Positions 26,950-35,538 of a DNA stretch of 45,032 bases are shown in pieces; the stretch's first letter is position 1; each line of letters starts with the position of its first letter. Below the pieces are notes generated by a model. It was not told where the DNA came from and ran no database searches. It saw only the letters and a program-made list of their open reading frames with translations. Both the position numbers and the translations under genes were made by a program. The DNA is from Candidatus Jordarchaeia archaeon (GTDB lineage: Archaea; Asgardarchaeota; Jordiarchaeia; Jordiarchaeales; Jordiarchaeaceae), in contig JAHQXB010000066.1 of the NCBI GenBank assembly GCA_029856435.1, forward strand, positions 1-45,032. Direction: 5' to 3'.

Positions 26950-28263
26950 CTAGAAGAAGTAGCCGAAGCCCAGCGGAGGGATTGTAATTACGGCGATTAC
27001 CATCATAATTGCGAATACGATTATCTTCCATTTGGCAATGGTTGAAACGTCGTCAAGCGGTCCTGGATGGCCACCTCTAGACATTGTAAATAATGCGAAA
27101 AATGCCATCAAAAGATAGGCGTCACTGATGAGTACCATAGACACCGCAGCTACCATAGACACTATTAGTTGCTGTTTCTGACTAAGGAATGATCGAGCCA
27201 TGTGGCCTGCGTCCAACATTCCAATGGGGAAGAGGTTTAATCCTGTGACCAGCATACCTATCCACGCCGCCCAACTCATCGGATGTATAGCCATTAGGGT
27301 GAAAATAGGAGTTGGCCTGAGGAGAGAAACTATAGTTTCATAGAGTAAAGGGAATTTGTAAGGGTTACTGTAGGGCAGTAGAAATATGCTTGGGAAGCCA
27401 GCATTCAGAAGAGAATAGTAGATGTCGGAGCCATATTTGGATAAAATCTGTAATTCAAATACCGCTTGGTAATATACTATTGGGGGATACACAAATGGAG
27501 TTAAATAAAGGGATATGACTAGAATGATTAGCGTTATTATGAAACCTGTGAGGGGCCCCATTAATCCTAACTCAAAGAGTCTGTCGCGGTTAAGGGTAGG
27601 AGTTCTCTGAAAGATCACCGCACCGAATGTCCCTATGGGTGGAAATCCTGGAATGAAGAAGGGTAGCGACGCCTTTTGCCCCCTCACTCTAGAAATAGTG
27701 TAGTGTCCCATTTCGTGCAGTCCAATGATTGCTAAAAGGCTTATGGTAAATACAGTTATCGTGAAAGCCGGGTCACCATACCAACCCCACAAATCACCAA
27801 TAAAGCTACTTATTAGCACAAGGGGATCACCATACGTGTTCCAAACATATAATGTGAAGTTTTTATACAAGAAGCCAGATAGATTGTAACTCTGCACCTT
27901 TTGAAGACCGGTATATGATATGGTGCAAATTGTGGCAATTAATAGAAGAATATTCATTATTGGGTGCCTAGTCTTTTTTGGCTCCGGATTTGGGAATATT
28001 TTTATAACAAGCTCAGGCTCCTCCTTCTCCAGAGGGGCGTAATCTGTGAATATTCGATACCTTTGTGGAAGGCCTTCAGATTTTCTAAGCAGTGCAATCA
28101 AATCATATTTGCTAAGATCCTCCATAAGATTTTGAAATGGAATCTTGGTTTCTTGAGAAGATGGCAGAATAAATGTTGGTGTACCATCTAGCTCCATATA
28201 TGCTTCAAAGACTATGAAGTGCCTTTCAACAATTCTGCGTAGTTCCTCAAAGCTTAGAGGCAA
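26950..28263 (-). CDS. Site-2-protease-like M50 membrane metalloprotease B
   Basis: A 437-aa paralogue of the neighbouring protease, same strand. The N-terminal domain is shared (DGTPTFILPSSQETKIPFQ) and is followed by an arm of about 30 polar residues, then multiple membrane helices. The zinc site is HEMGH, and the third ligand lies in NLFPIGMLDAGH; Ala replaces the usual second Gly of the LDGG motif, though the Asp is kept. TTG 28263 follows a GGAG. Tandem duplication with divergence suggests two substrates or conditions. The palindrome TTTCCCTAAAGGGAAA (28310-28325) lies upstream. Confidence 0.9.
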   Translation of the reverse strand: MPLSFEELRRIVERHFIVFEAYMELDGTPTFILPSSQETKIPFQNLMEDLSKYDLIALLRKSEGLPQRYRIFTDYAPLEKEEPELVIKIFPNPEPKKTRHPIMNILLLIATICTISYTGLQKVQSYNLSGFLYKNFTLYVWNTYGDPLVLISSFIGDLWGWYGDPAFTITVFTISLLAIIGLHEMGHYTISRVRGQKASLPFFIPGFPPIGTFGAVIFQRTPTLNRDRLFELGLMGPLTGFIITLIILVISLYLTPFVYPPIVYYQAVFELQILSKYGSDIYYSLLNAGFPSIFLLPYSNPYKFPLLYETIVSLLRPTPIFTLMAIHPMSWAAWIGMLVTGLNLFPIGMLDAGHMARSFLSQKQQLIVSMVAAVSMVLISDAYLLMAFFALFTMSRGGHPGPLDDVSTIAKWKIIVFAIMMVIAVITIPPLGFGYFF

Positions 28264-28674
28264 ATGTTCTCCAGTGTCCGTTTTACTCCCTTCCTGTAAG
28301 ACTACTGCTTTTCCCTAAAGGGAAAGGAGTTAAAAACCTTTCCGAATAGGTAAGAGCGTTATTATACCCTCTGTTTTGAGAATCCTTTTCACACCGACTT
28401 TGAAGGTAGCATTCAGTAAACCTTTTTTCCATTCCAACTGTAGTGAAAGCATGAAGAAACAAAATATAAAACAGCCAAATTATAATCCCACGTTCCTTTA
28501 AATCATCTTCCTTGATGTACTTTTTGATTTTTCACTTTTCGGAGTCTCCCTTTCATGGTTAATTTTCATGGAGAGAAAATTATATTATTTATCATTACGT
28601 AAAGATTAAATCTGAAATTTGCAGAGGAATATATCGTCCAACAGTTTTTAATTAAAATTATAAACGGTGATTCT
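28264..28674. other. Intergenic gap with upstream palindrome
   Basis: No gene supported. TTTCCCTAAAGGGAAA at 28310-28325 has 7-bp arms and lies about 50 nt before the protease B start on the minus strand, a plausible operator site. The rest is A/T-rich and leads to the acetyltransferase gene. Confidence 0.4.
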
Positions 28675-29175
28675 TTGGCGAACGAAGATTATATCATAAG
28701 GCCCGCTGAGATAGAAGACCTTCACCAAGTAATGAGAATTAATCAGAGAACCCTTCCGGAGAATTATCCCTACTCCTTCTTCGTTGAGATTCTTAAAAAA
28801 TTTCCCAAATCGTTCTTGGTCGCTGAAAGAAATGGAGAGGTGCTGGGCTACATGATGAATAGAATAGAAAAGGGATTGCCCGGCGTTTTCACTAGCCACC
28901 TTCGAGCCAATAAGGGTCACGTTGTCTCTATAGCAGTTTTGCCTGAGCACCGCAGGAAAGGTATAGGTAAAAGACTTATGATTGAAGGAATGAAGGCAAT
29001 GAAAGAATATGGAGCTGAAGAATTTGTTTTAGAAGTAAGAATCACCAATGAACCTGCTTTAGCCATGTATAAGAGTTTAGGGTTCGAAGTGGTGAGGGAG
29101 ATAAGGGGATACTACCACGATGGAGAGAGCGCATACCTTATGTCTAGAAAGGCCGAAAACATACAAATTTCTTGA
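28675..29175 (+). CDS. ard1: Ard1/RimI-type N-terminal acetyltransferase
   Basis: A GNAT enzyme that acetylates protein N-termini using acetyl-CoA. The 166-aa sequence closely follows the archaeal Ard1 pattern as I know it: NQRTLPENYPYSFFVEILK at the start, KGHVVSIAVLPEHRRKGIGKRL (the acetyl-CoA loop RRKGIG), VRITNEPALAMYKSLGF and GYYHDGESAYLM at the end. TTG 28675 has GGTGA a few nt upstream. It is monocistronic as far as can be seen. This is the archaeal relative of eukaryotic Naa10. Confidence 0.92.
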   Translation: MANEDYIIRPAEIEDLHQVMRINQRTLPENYPYSFFVEILKKFPKSFLVAERNGEVLGYMMNRIEKGLPGVFTSHLRANKGHVVSIAVLPEHRRKGIGKRLMIEGMKAMKEYGAEEFVLEVRITNEPALAMYKSLGFEVVREIRGYYHDGESAYLMSRKAENIQIS

Positions 29176-29272
29176 TACTATCGTCCTCACAAAAAGTGCG
29201 CCCCTGGAGCATTACTTATTAACTGCTTATACCTATTATTTAATCAGTAGGTATGAGAGGGCACATTAATTT

Positions 29273-30427
29273 ATGAACTACAGGATATTTGAAACTTCTA
29301 AAACATCTCCATCAACATGTAGGGTCTGCGGCAAACAAAGTCCATTAGTATCGGGGAATCTGGGCGTGTGTGGAAGATGCATAGTGGACAACCCAGATGA
29401 GGCGCTCCCCCACGCCCTTAAAGCTCACAAGTTAAGTCGAGCTAAATTCAATCTACCAGAATCTCCTCCCAAAGATAAAAATGGGATACTCTGCGGAAAT
29501 TGTGTAAACAACTGCAAAATACCCCCCGGAGAAAGAGGTTACTGTGGACTCGTAGAAAACAAGGAGGGAAAACTATTTCGATACGCGGGAACTCCGGGAA
29601 GAGGCCTACTAGACTGGTACTATGACCCCCTACCCACCAATTGTGTTGCCTCTTGGGTATGTCCAGGATGCACCAGTTCCGGCTTCCCAAAATACACTAA
29701 CAAACGAGGACCAGAATACGGACAGGTAAATCTAGCCGTCTTCTATGGAGCTTGCTCCTTTGACTGTCTGTTCTGTCAAAACTGGCATTACAGAGAAAAC
29801 ACAAGCAAACTCGAACCAATACTAAGCGCAAAAAACCTAGCAGAGAAATGCACAAAAAGAGTCTCCTGCATATGTTATTTCGGGGGCGACCCCGCAGTGC
29901 AAATGCCTCACAGTATAAAAACAGCAGAAATCGCTATAGAAAAAGCAAAGACGGAATGGAACGGACTAATGCGAATATGCTGGGAAACAAACGGATCCAT
30001 GAACTGGGTCATCCTAGAAAAAGCCGCACAGTTAGCACTAAACTCAGGAGGAAACATAAAATTCGACCTCAAAACTTGGAGCGAACCCCTAAATATCGCC
30101 CTATGCGGAGTAACCAATCAGAGAACCCTGAAAAACTTCAAAAAAATGGGGAAGTACTTCGAACAAAGACCTGAAACCCCCCTACTAGTAGCAAGCACCC
30201 TCCTAATACCGGGATACGTAGAAGTAGAAGAAGTGCAAAAAATAGCGGCTTTCATAGCAGACATAAACCCCGAAATACCCTACTCCCTACTTGCCTTCTA
30301 TCCAAAATACATAATGAACGACCTTCCAACAACCAGTAAAAAACTGGCACTCGAAAGCGCAGAAGCCGCCAAAAAAGCTGGATTAAAAAACGTCAAAATT
30401 GGAAACATCCACCTACTTTCAGATTAA
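29273..30427 (+). CDS. Cysteine-rich radical SAM protein (activase-like)
   Basis: A 384-aa radical SAM enzyme of the pyruvate-formate-lyase-activase type. The cluster motif is C161-x3-C165-x2-C168 (CSFDCLFC). Before it are two zinc- or cluster-like sets: C16, C19, C33, C36 and C74, C77, C81, C91 (CGNCVNNC...GYC), plus C124, C130, C133. Sequences such as PPGERGYCGLVENKEGKL occur in the COG1180 group, whose members often have no known substrate. There is no partner gene nearby to suggest a target. From about 29400 on, wobble bases are mostly A and C, unlike the first part of the gene. Confidence 0.88.
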   Translation: MNYRIFETSKTSPSTCRVCGKQSPLVSGNLGVCGRCIVDNPDEALPHALKAHKLSRAKFNLPESPPKDKNGILCGNCVNNCKIPPGERGYCGLVENKEGKLFRYAGTPGRGLLDWYYDPLPTNCVASWVCPGCTSSGFPKYTNKRGPEYGQVNLAVFYGACSFDCLFCQNWHYRENTSKLEPILSAKNLAEKCTKRVSCICYFGGDPAVQMPHSIKTAEIAIEKAKTEWNGLMRICWETNGSMNWVILEKAAQLALNSGGNIKFDLKTWSEPLNIALCGVTNQRTLKNFKKMGKYFEQRPETPLLVASTLLIPGYVEVEEVQKIAAFIADINPEIPYSLLAFYPKYIMNDLPTTSKKLALESAEAAKKAGLKNVKIGNIHLLSD

Positions 30428-30727
30428 CAACATGAAAATAGAAAAATAAACTGCAAAACCTAATTTTCCTAATCACCAAATTCTGAAAAACCCTCCTCCA
30501 AACTGCTCCATTTACCCAAACAAGTATAGTACAACAAGCACATATTCTTGTTATTTGGTACATAAAAACGTACTAATCCCATACACTTTGGTAGGTTTGA
30601 GAATCGGGAGGGAAAGATTATACCCCCTCCTTCAAACAAGCTAAGAACATAAACATATATTGTCCTCACAAAAAATCATATCTGTTACATTGTGCCACTA
30701 GAAAAGGCACATTTAACCTAGCGTTAC
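30428..30727. other. Intergenic gap before the transposase remnant
   Basis: No gene is supported; a minus-strand frame at 30469-30669 has no family signal. GTGCC...GGCAC near 30694-30710 is a short hairpin that may mark the end of the degraded insertion element. Confidence 0.35.
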
Positions 30728-31826
30728 CTATTGTGAGACTATGTTTGAGTAGCTCATCCCATACCTCGTAGTAGTAAGTTTCTTTACACCACCAGCTTCA
30801 GATGGGGTGCAGCCCAGTGTTCGATGCACTTTTAGGAGGTTGTAGCCTATGGAGAGAAGCTTGAAGGTGTTTTTAAGTCCGTTCAAGATGCGGAAGTTCC
30901 TATCAAACCAGCACAAGCCTCTTCTTCAGGTACTTGAAGCGGCACTCAATATAAGCTTTGAAATAGTCCTTACCACACTCAATATGGTAGATCTCGTCAC
31001 CTCCCACTGGGGGTTTGAAAGACTCCACCAACTGGTCGAAGGGCAATGATGCGAAAGCCTATTGTAGACGCAGACCAACGGGCTGGCAGCATACCGGTGT
31101 ATGAGGTGGGCTGGTTCTTCAGCCGTGATGACACCCACCTCCTCCACTAGGACTGTTTCCTCCAGGCCGCGGTATACGTAGGCTCCCTCTCCCTCATGAG
31201 ATATGATTACTGCGTTCTTTACAGCCTCTTGGGGGATGTTTGTTCCCCTGGGCTTCCTGGTGTAATATATTTTTGTCACATTTTTTTCCTGTGTGTTGGA
31301 GGGCTGCGTCGTATTGGCCATGCATTACCCACAATTATTGTGGGTAATTTTTTTCTCTCCATTTTTTACCATATACGTGTATTTTTTGTAAACGGAAACA
31401 GGAAAATATGCGTATTTTGCATAAAATTAGAGGAAAATAATTACCCATAGCACTTATGGGTAATGCATAGGTCGTATTGGGGACTGTCGCTTGCCACGAT
31501 CTTGATTTGGGGGTTTCTGGCTTGTGCATCTTCAACTAGATTCTTGGCTGTCAGGTAGTTTCTAACCCAGCTCAAAGGTCCAGTTCACTTCTATGCGGGT
31601 CTCTGGGTTCTGGGTGCTCCAGTAGTGCCCCCAAACTCCATTTGAGTTTGTGTTCGTAAACTATTAGGATTGGTGATAGGCGGGGTGGAAGAATGTGAAT
31701 GGGTCCGAGGTTCTCTGGGCAGGCTTCTGGAGTATTTTCCAGAGTCCCGGAGCAGTTAATGCCCAAGGTTGCATGTCAGGTCCTGGTAGGAGACGCCTCT
31801 GAGGGTGTATTCTTTGAGGGCTTTGC
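30728..31826 (-). pseudogene. Degraded DDE transposase, interrupted by a MITE
   Basis: Reading the minus strand from 31826 down, pieces of one transposase appear in different frames: KALKEYTLRGVSYQDLTCNLG (helix-turn-helix like), SWVRNYLTAKNLVEDAQ and IKIVASDSPQYDAALQHTG (DDE region), and finally RNFRILNGLKNTFKLLSIG with HRTLGCTPSEAGGV, the usual end of many transposases. Several frameshifts and stops separate them and the first piece has no start codon. A 153-bp element (31318-31470) lies within it. The fragment ends just upstream of the second thermosome promoter. Family of IS not decided. Confidence 0.75.
31308..31480. mobile_element. 153-bp palindromic MITE with 10-bp target duplication
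   Basis: The element is 31318-31470. Its ends are inverted repeats of 14 bp with one mismatch (CCATGCATTACCCA and TGGGTAATGCATAG). Each end also contains its own hairpin: TTACCCA...TGGGTAA at 31325-31347 and TTACCCATA...TATGGGTAA at 31441-31463. GTCGTATTGG flanks it on both sides (31308-31317 and 31471-31480). Removing the element and one repeat restores a continuous SDSPQYDAAL reading in the host transposase. It is unrelated in sequence to the three-copy family. Confidence 0.85.
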
Positions 31827-31835
31827 CAGAAAAAA

Positions 31836-31868
31836 ATTCGTAAAATTTATATAGAAGTGCTATAACAC
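31836..31868 (+). promoter_or_regulatory. Heat-shock type promoter of thermosome 2
   Basis: TATA box AATTTATATAG followed by AAGTGCT and ACAC. The 33-bp stretch is identical to 248-280 at 28 positions, with differences only at positions 6, 9 and 27-29. That it is shared by the two chaperone operons suggests one regulator. It lies just behind the end of the transposase remnant and about 65 nt before ATG 31932. Confidence 0.75.
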
Positions 31869-31931
31869 TGTCCCGCAACGAAAATGAGAAAATTCTAATG
31901 CAAAAAGCAAAATCTCAGAGGAGGAAATAAC

Positions 31932-33587
31932 ATGTCAGCACAATTAGGCGGAACTCCTGTACTAATATTAAAGGAAGGTTCAGAAAGAACCGTCGGAAGA
32001 GACGCGCAAAGGACTAATATAATGGCCGCGAAAGTAATTGCGGAAGCGGTCAGGACATCACTAGGGCCACTAGGAATGGACAAAATGCTCGTGGACAGCT
32101 TCGGCGATGTGGTTATAACAAATGATGGCGCCACGATACTGAAGGAAATAGATGTACAGCATCCTGCAGCTAAGATGATGGTAAACGTGGCAAAAACCCA
32201 GGACGATGAGGTCGGAGACGGTACCACCACAGCTGTCGTACTTGCTGGTGAACTTCTCAAAAATGCGGAAATATTATTAGATCAAGAGATTCATCCCACA
32301 GTGATTATTGAGGGTTACCGCAAGGCTACTGAAAAGGCTTTAGAAATTATTGAAGAGATTTCCACAAAAACATCAATCAAAGACGAGAAAATGCTAAAAA
32401 ATGTTGCAACAGTATCAATGAGCAGTAAGGTGGTTGCTGGATCCCGCGAGTATCTAGCCGACATTGCCGTTAAAGCGGTGAAAATGGTTGCTGAAGAGGT
32501 AAACGGTAAGTGGACTGCGGACATTGATAATGTGAAGGTGGACAAGAAAGAAGGAGAAAGTCTAGAGAACACCATTTTGGTTAACGGAATAATTCTAGAT
32601 AAAGAGATAGTTCATCCAGGTATGCCCAAGAGGGTGGAAAAAGCGAAGATTGCGTTACTGGCTGCTCCCTTGGAAATCGAGAAGACAGAATTTGACGCAA
32701 AGATAAACATCACAAACCCTGAACAAATGAAGGCTTTCCTTGACCAAGAGGAACGAATGCTTAAAAACATGACAGACAGAGTCATCAAATCAGGCGCTAA
32801 CGTAGTACTTCTACAGAAAGGCATTGACGATGTTGCCCAGCACTATCTTGCCAAGGCAGGTATTCTCGCAGTTAGACGCATCAAGAAGTCAGATATGGAG
32901 AAGCTTGCCCGAGCCACTGGCGGCGAAATAATCACCAACATCGAAGACTTAACTCCAGAGGATCTAGGCGAAGCACAAGTGGTTTACGGAAAGAAGATTG
33001 GCGATGACGACATGGTATTCATTGAGGGATGTAAAAACCCCAAGTCGGTTAACATACTAATCCGGGGAGGTACTGAACTCATAGTTGACGAGGCAGAGCG
33101 AGCAATTCATGACGCTTTGTGTGTAGTTCGCGATGTAATAGAAGACGGCAAAGTCGTTCCCGGTGGCGGGGCTACTGAGATTGAGGTTTCCAAGAGGTTG
33201 AAGGAGTATGCAGACACTCTAGGTGGACGTGAACAATTGGCTGTGAAACAGTTTGCCGAGGCCCTAGAAGTGGTTCCAAGAACTCTTGCTGAGAATGCAG
33301 GTTTAGATCAATTGGACATCTTGGTTGAGTTGAGAGCGAAACATGTTAAGCCCACAGACTACGTCTACGGTGTTGACGTTTATTCTGGTAAGATTCAGGA
33401 CATGACAAAGATAAATATCTGGGAGCCAGCAGCGGTTAAGAGGCAAATTATTAAATCTGCCAGTGAAGCAGCCCAAATGATTCTCAAAATAGACGATGTT
33501 ATCGCAGCATCCACCAAGAGCTTGGGCAGCAGTCCAGGCGCTCCTCCATCAGGCGGTGAAGAAGGCGAGTCCGTAGGCGAAGATTAA
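31932..33587 (+). CDS. ths: Thermosome (group II chaperonin) subunit 2
   Basis: A 551-aa ATP-dependent chaperonin subunit. Signatures: [27 protein letters not shown], and [17 protein letters not shown]. It differs from subunit 1 (946-2622) in its C-terminus, [11 protein letters not shown], which is acidic and lacks the Gly-Met repeat. Two distinct subunits in one genome usually make mixed rings. GGAGGAAATAAC precedes the ATG. It is transcribed from the promoter motif at 31836-31868. A run toward rpoK follows without a clear terminator. Confidence 0.97.
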   Translation: MSAQLGGTPVLILKEGSERTVGRDAQRTNIMAAKVIAEAVRTSLGPLGMDKMLVDSFGDVVITNDGATILKEIDVQHPAAKMMVNVAKTQDDEVGDGTTTAVVLAGELLKNAEILLDQEIHPTVIIEGYRKATEKALEIIEEISTKTSIKDEKMLKNVATVSMSSKVVAGSREYLADIAVKAVKMVAEEVNGKWTADIDNVKVDKKEGESLENTILVNGIILDKEIVHPGMPKRVEKAKIALLAAPLEIEKTEFDAKINITNPEQMKAFLDQEERMLKNMTDRVIKSGANVVLLQKGIDDVAQHYLAKAGILAVRRIKKSDMEKLARATGGEIITNIEDLTPEDLGEAQVVYGKKIGDDDMVFIEGCKNPKSVNILIRGGTELIVDEAERAIHDALCVVRDVIEDGKVVPGGGATEIEVSKRLKEYADTLGGREQLAVKQFAEALEVVPRTLAENAGLDQLDILVELRAKHVKPTDYVYGVDVYSGKIQDMTKINIWEPAAVKRQIIKSASEAAQMILKIDDVIAASTKSLGSSPGAPPSGGEEGESVGED

Positions 33588-33629
33588 GAGTTTTTGCCCC
33601 TAGAACACGGAAAAGACTTAAAAGGGTAA

Positions 33630-33950
33630 ATGGTAATTCAGTGTACACTGTATTCCACTTTCTTTTATTTCACTAAACACTTGGGGGCTAACAGAATAGA
33701 ACAAATAGAAATCAAAATCGGACCGCCAAGGCTCACCAAGTATGAAAAGTCTAGAATAATAAGTACCCGGGCTTTGCAAATTATTATGGCAGCACCAATA
33801 CTGATTGATTTACCTGAAAAGGTAACTGATCCCATAATTATAGCTACCATCGAGCTGGAGTCGGGTGTTTTACCGTTAGTTATTCGTCGCACTCTACCTA
33901 ATGGTCAGTTTCAGGATATCCCCATTAAATATCTCCTTCAGGGAGAATGA
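33630..33950 (+). CDS. rpoK: DNA-directed RNA polymerase subunit K
   Basis: The archaeal counterpart of eukaryotic Rpb6 and bacterial omega, a small assembly subunit of RNA polymerase. The conserved core is RLTKYEKSRIISTRALQI followed by APILIDLPE and LPLVIRRTLPNGQFQDIP. The start is uncertain: ATG 33630 gives 106 aa with an unusual hydrophobic lead (FYFTKHL), while TTG 33681 would give 89 aa, closer to the family's usual size. It begins 42 nt after the thermosome stop and may be co-transcribed. Confidence 0.92.
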   Translation: MVIQCTLYSTFFYFTKHLGANRIEQIEIKIGPPRLTKYEKSRIISTRALQIIMAAPILIDLPEKVTDPIIIATIELESGVLPLVIRRTLPNGQFQDIPIKYLLQGE

Positions 33951-33980
33951 CTTTTTAACCCTTTTTTATTTTAATGGCGG

Positions 33981-34526
33981 GTGCATGGAACGGCGAAGGT
34001 TTACTCTCTTAAGGATGGTTCAACCGTCACAATTCGCGATGCTAACATAAAGGATTTGGCGGGCATCTGGAAAGTTTTTAGTTCGGTAGTTGAGGAGAAA
34101 AAGTGGATTCCCGTGCTTTCTGCGGAAGAGAATGATTTTGAACGCTTATCTTGGTTCTCACACCATAAGAATGCGGGTAGCATTATTTTAGTTGCTGAGC
34201 TTGAAGGACTGGTGGTGGGACATTGCCTTGTTGAACGTGATGATTGGGACGCCGCGGCGCATGTGGGTAACCTAGGAATAATGATAATCGCTGAGCACAG
34301 GGGAAAGGGTGTGGGAGATGCTTTGATGTCAGAAGCAATAATTAGAGCGCGGGATGAGGGGTTTGAAAAAATCTGTTTGAGCACCTTTAATACCAACCTA
34401 GTTGCGATAAAACTTTACAAAAAGCACAATTTTCAGATGGTTGGTGTCAGGAAGCGCCAGTTTAAAATGGAGGGAGAGTATAAAGACGAAGTATTAATGG
34501 ATCTCATGCTTAACTCTTCAAAATAA
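33981..34526 (+). CDS. GNAT family N-acetyltransferase
   Basis: A 181-aa acetyltransferase with the acetyl-CoA loop EHRGKGVGDALMSEA and the C-terminal NLVAIKLYKKHNFQMVGVR, followed by DEVLMDLML. The preceding strand LGIMIIAEHR and central VAELEGLVVGHCLVE are usual GNAT elements. It is distinct from the Ard1-type gene at 28675; no NYPYxF motif is present. GTG 33981 follows a T/A-rich TATA-like stretch by only about 10 nt, so a longer start cannot be ruled out. Substrate unknown (amine, amino acid or peptide). Confidence 0.88.
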   Translation: MHGTAKVYSLKDGSTVTIRDANIKDLAGIWKVFSSVVEEKKWIPVLSAEENDFERLSWFSHHKNAGSIILVAELEGLVVGHCLVERDDWDAAAHVGNLGIMIIAEHRGKGVGDALMSEAIIRARDEGFEKICLSTFNTNLVAIKLYKKHNFQMVGVRKRQFKMEGEYKDEVLMDLMLNSSK

Positions 34527-34531
34527 TCTAA

Positions 34532-34867
34532 CTATACTTTTTTCAGGGCGCCCCGGTAAAGATTTACCACTTCTTCCTGTAGTTTGCCCGCAAGTTTTTT
34601 CCAAAGCTCTTCAGCTTCCTCTCTTCTTCCCGAGGCAAGTGCTTTGGCCACCTTTGCAAGCCGCAAGTGGTCATCCTCTAAATTTCCCGTCTTGCAAGCG
34701 TCAAGCGCCTCCTCGGCGAAGTATTTTGCTTGAGGTATGTCGTCGGCTATTATTGAGGTGAAGGAAGCTAGGGAGTAATAGTCAGATGCAGAAGCGTAAT
34801 CTTCAATTTTTAATGCGTCTTCTGCATGCTCTCTATAATATCGCATCCACTGATCCAATTTTGACAT
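34532..34867 (-). CDS. Small TPR-like helical protein
   Basis: A 111-aa all-helical protein. Repeated helix pairs (QWMRYYREHAEDALKIEDYA, SASDYYSLASFTSIIADDI, AKYFAEEALDACK) look like two or three TPR units, for protein binding. GGAGATG lies just before ATG 34867. It is convergent with the GNAT gene, with 5 nt between the stops. No enzyme motif. Confidence 0.7.
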   Translation of the reverse strand: MSKLDQWMRYYREHAEDALKIEDYASASDYYSLASFTSIIADDIPQAKYFAEEALDACKTGNLEDDHLRLAKVAKALASGRREEAEELWKKLAGKLQEEVVNLYRGALKKV

Positions 34868-35154
34868 TTAACCATCTCCTATCTTTATGTAGCATACCTT
34901 TTATTTATGCCTTTGATTTTTGATGGAAACCCATATTTCACAGATCCTTTGGGGCTATTTGGATTACTGTACTTTTCATTTATTAAAAGCGATACTTTCG
35001 CGATTTCACCGAGCCGATATGGAAACCCTTTTTCAAAGAAACGAAGTGTAGCGATAGGAAGCTATGTAGCCCCTACAAATGATTCCCAAATCTGCGGAAG
35101 ATGGGTTGAAACGACGATATATTTTAAATAATGGATAATTAAAATTGTATGAGG
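34868..35154. other. Intergenic stretch without a supported gene
   Basis: A 74-codon plus-strand frame (34907-35131) has no ribosome-binding site or family likeness, so I leave it out. Together with the repeats that follow it makes a ~670-bp gene-free region up to 35538. Confidence 0.4.
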
Positions 35155-35280
35155 GTTTGTTATGAAAAACTCTAGGTTTTCATTCTTTATCTAAAACGCG
35201 TAAGCGTATTTACGTTTACCATGAAAAAAGCTTTAGATTTTCATCCTTTGTCTAAAGCGCTTTAGTGTATGGGTGTTTGG
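35155..35280. repeat. Tandem ~60-bp repeat with ATGAAAA hairpins
   Basis: Two units starting GTTTGTTATGAAAA (35155) and GTTTACCATGAAAA (35214), with the start of a third at 35275. Each contains an ATGAAAA...TTTTCAT stem, then a conserved CTAAAnCG segment; in the second unit CTAAAGCGCTTTAG is a perfect 14-bp palindrome. One and a half further units are at 41590-41676. The function may be regulatory or a decayed mobile repeat. Confidence 0.7.
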
Positions 35281-35538
35281 CTGTCGTGTTTGAATAACGG
35301 ATACTGAGGGCTCTAAAATCCGAAGGAAGGCTTATTTGGACTTTAGCGAATATTTCCCACCATGGAAAAGAAAATAAGGCAGCCCTCCTTTTAAGGGAAG
35401 GAAGCATATAAAACCAAGTCGGCTCCCAAGAGCTAAATACATACTTAAAATTTAGCTTTTATAGCGCTTGAGGTAAAAATTTTTCTTGAATGTTTAAAGG
35501 ATGAGTTCCTTAAAATGGCTTGATAGGTTGTGTGTACT
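35281..35538. other. Intergenic stretch, possible decayed element
   Basis: GAGGGCTCTAAAATCCGAAG at about 35306-35325 is like the core of the three-copy element (GAGGCTCTAAATCAGAAAAG), and CCTTTTAAGG follows near 35388. This may be a strongly decayed relative but terminal repeats cannot be made out. Confidence 0.3.

Noticed and set aside
29183..30675. GTCCTCACAAAAA at about 29183 and again at about 30660, flanking the radical SAM gene
   Set aside because: Only 13 nt are shared and nothing around them is similar, so it may be chance; not enough to call a mobile unit.
30926..31321. 131-aa frame starting with MANTTQPSN as an intact gene
   Set aside because: Its ATG is created by the edge of the 153-bp inserted element, and it reads a transposase remnant partly in the wrong frame.
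34907..35131. 74-aa plus-strand frame
   Set aside because: No start signals and no protein-like pattern; probably chance in non-coding sequence.
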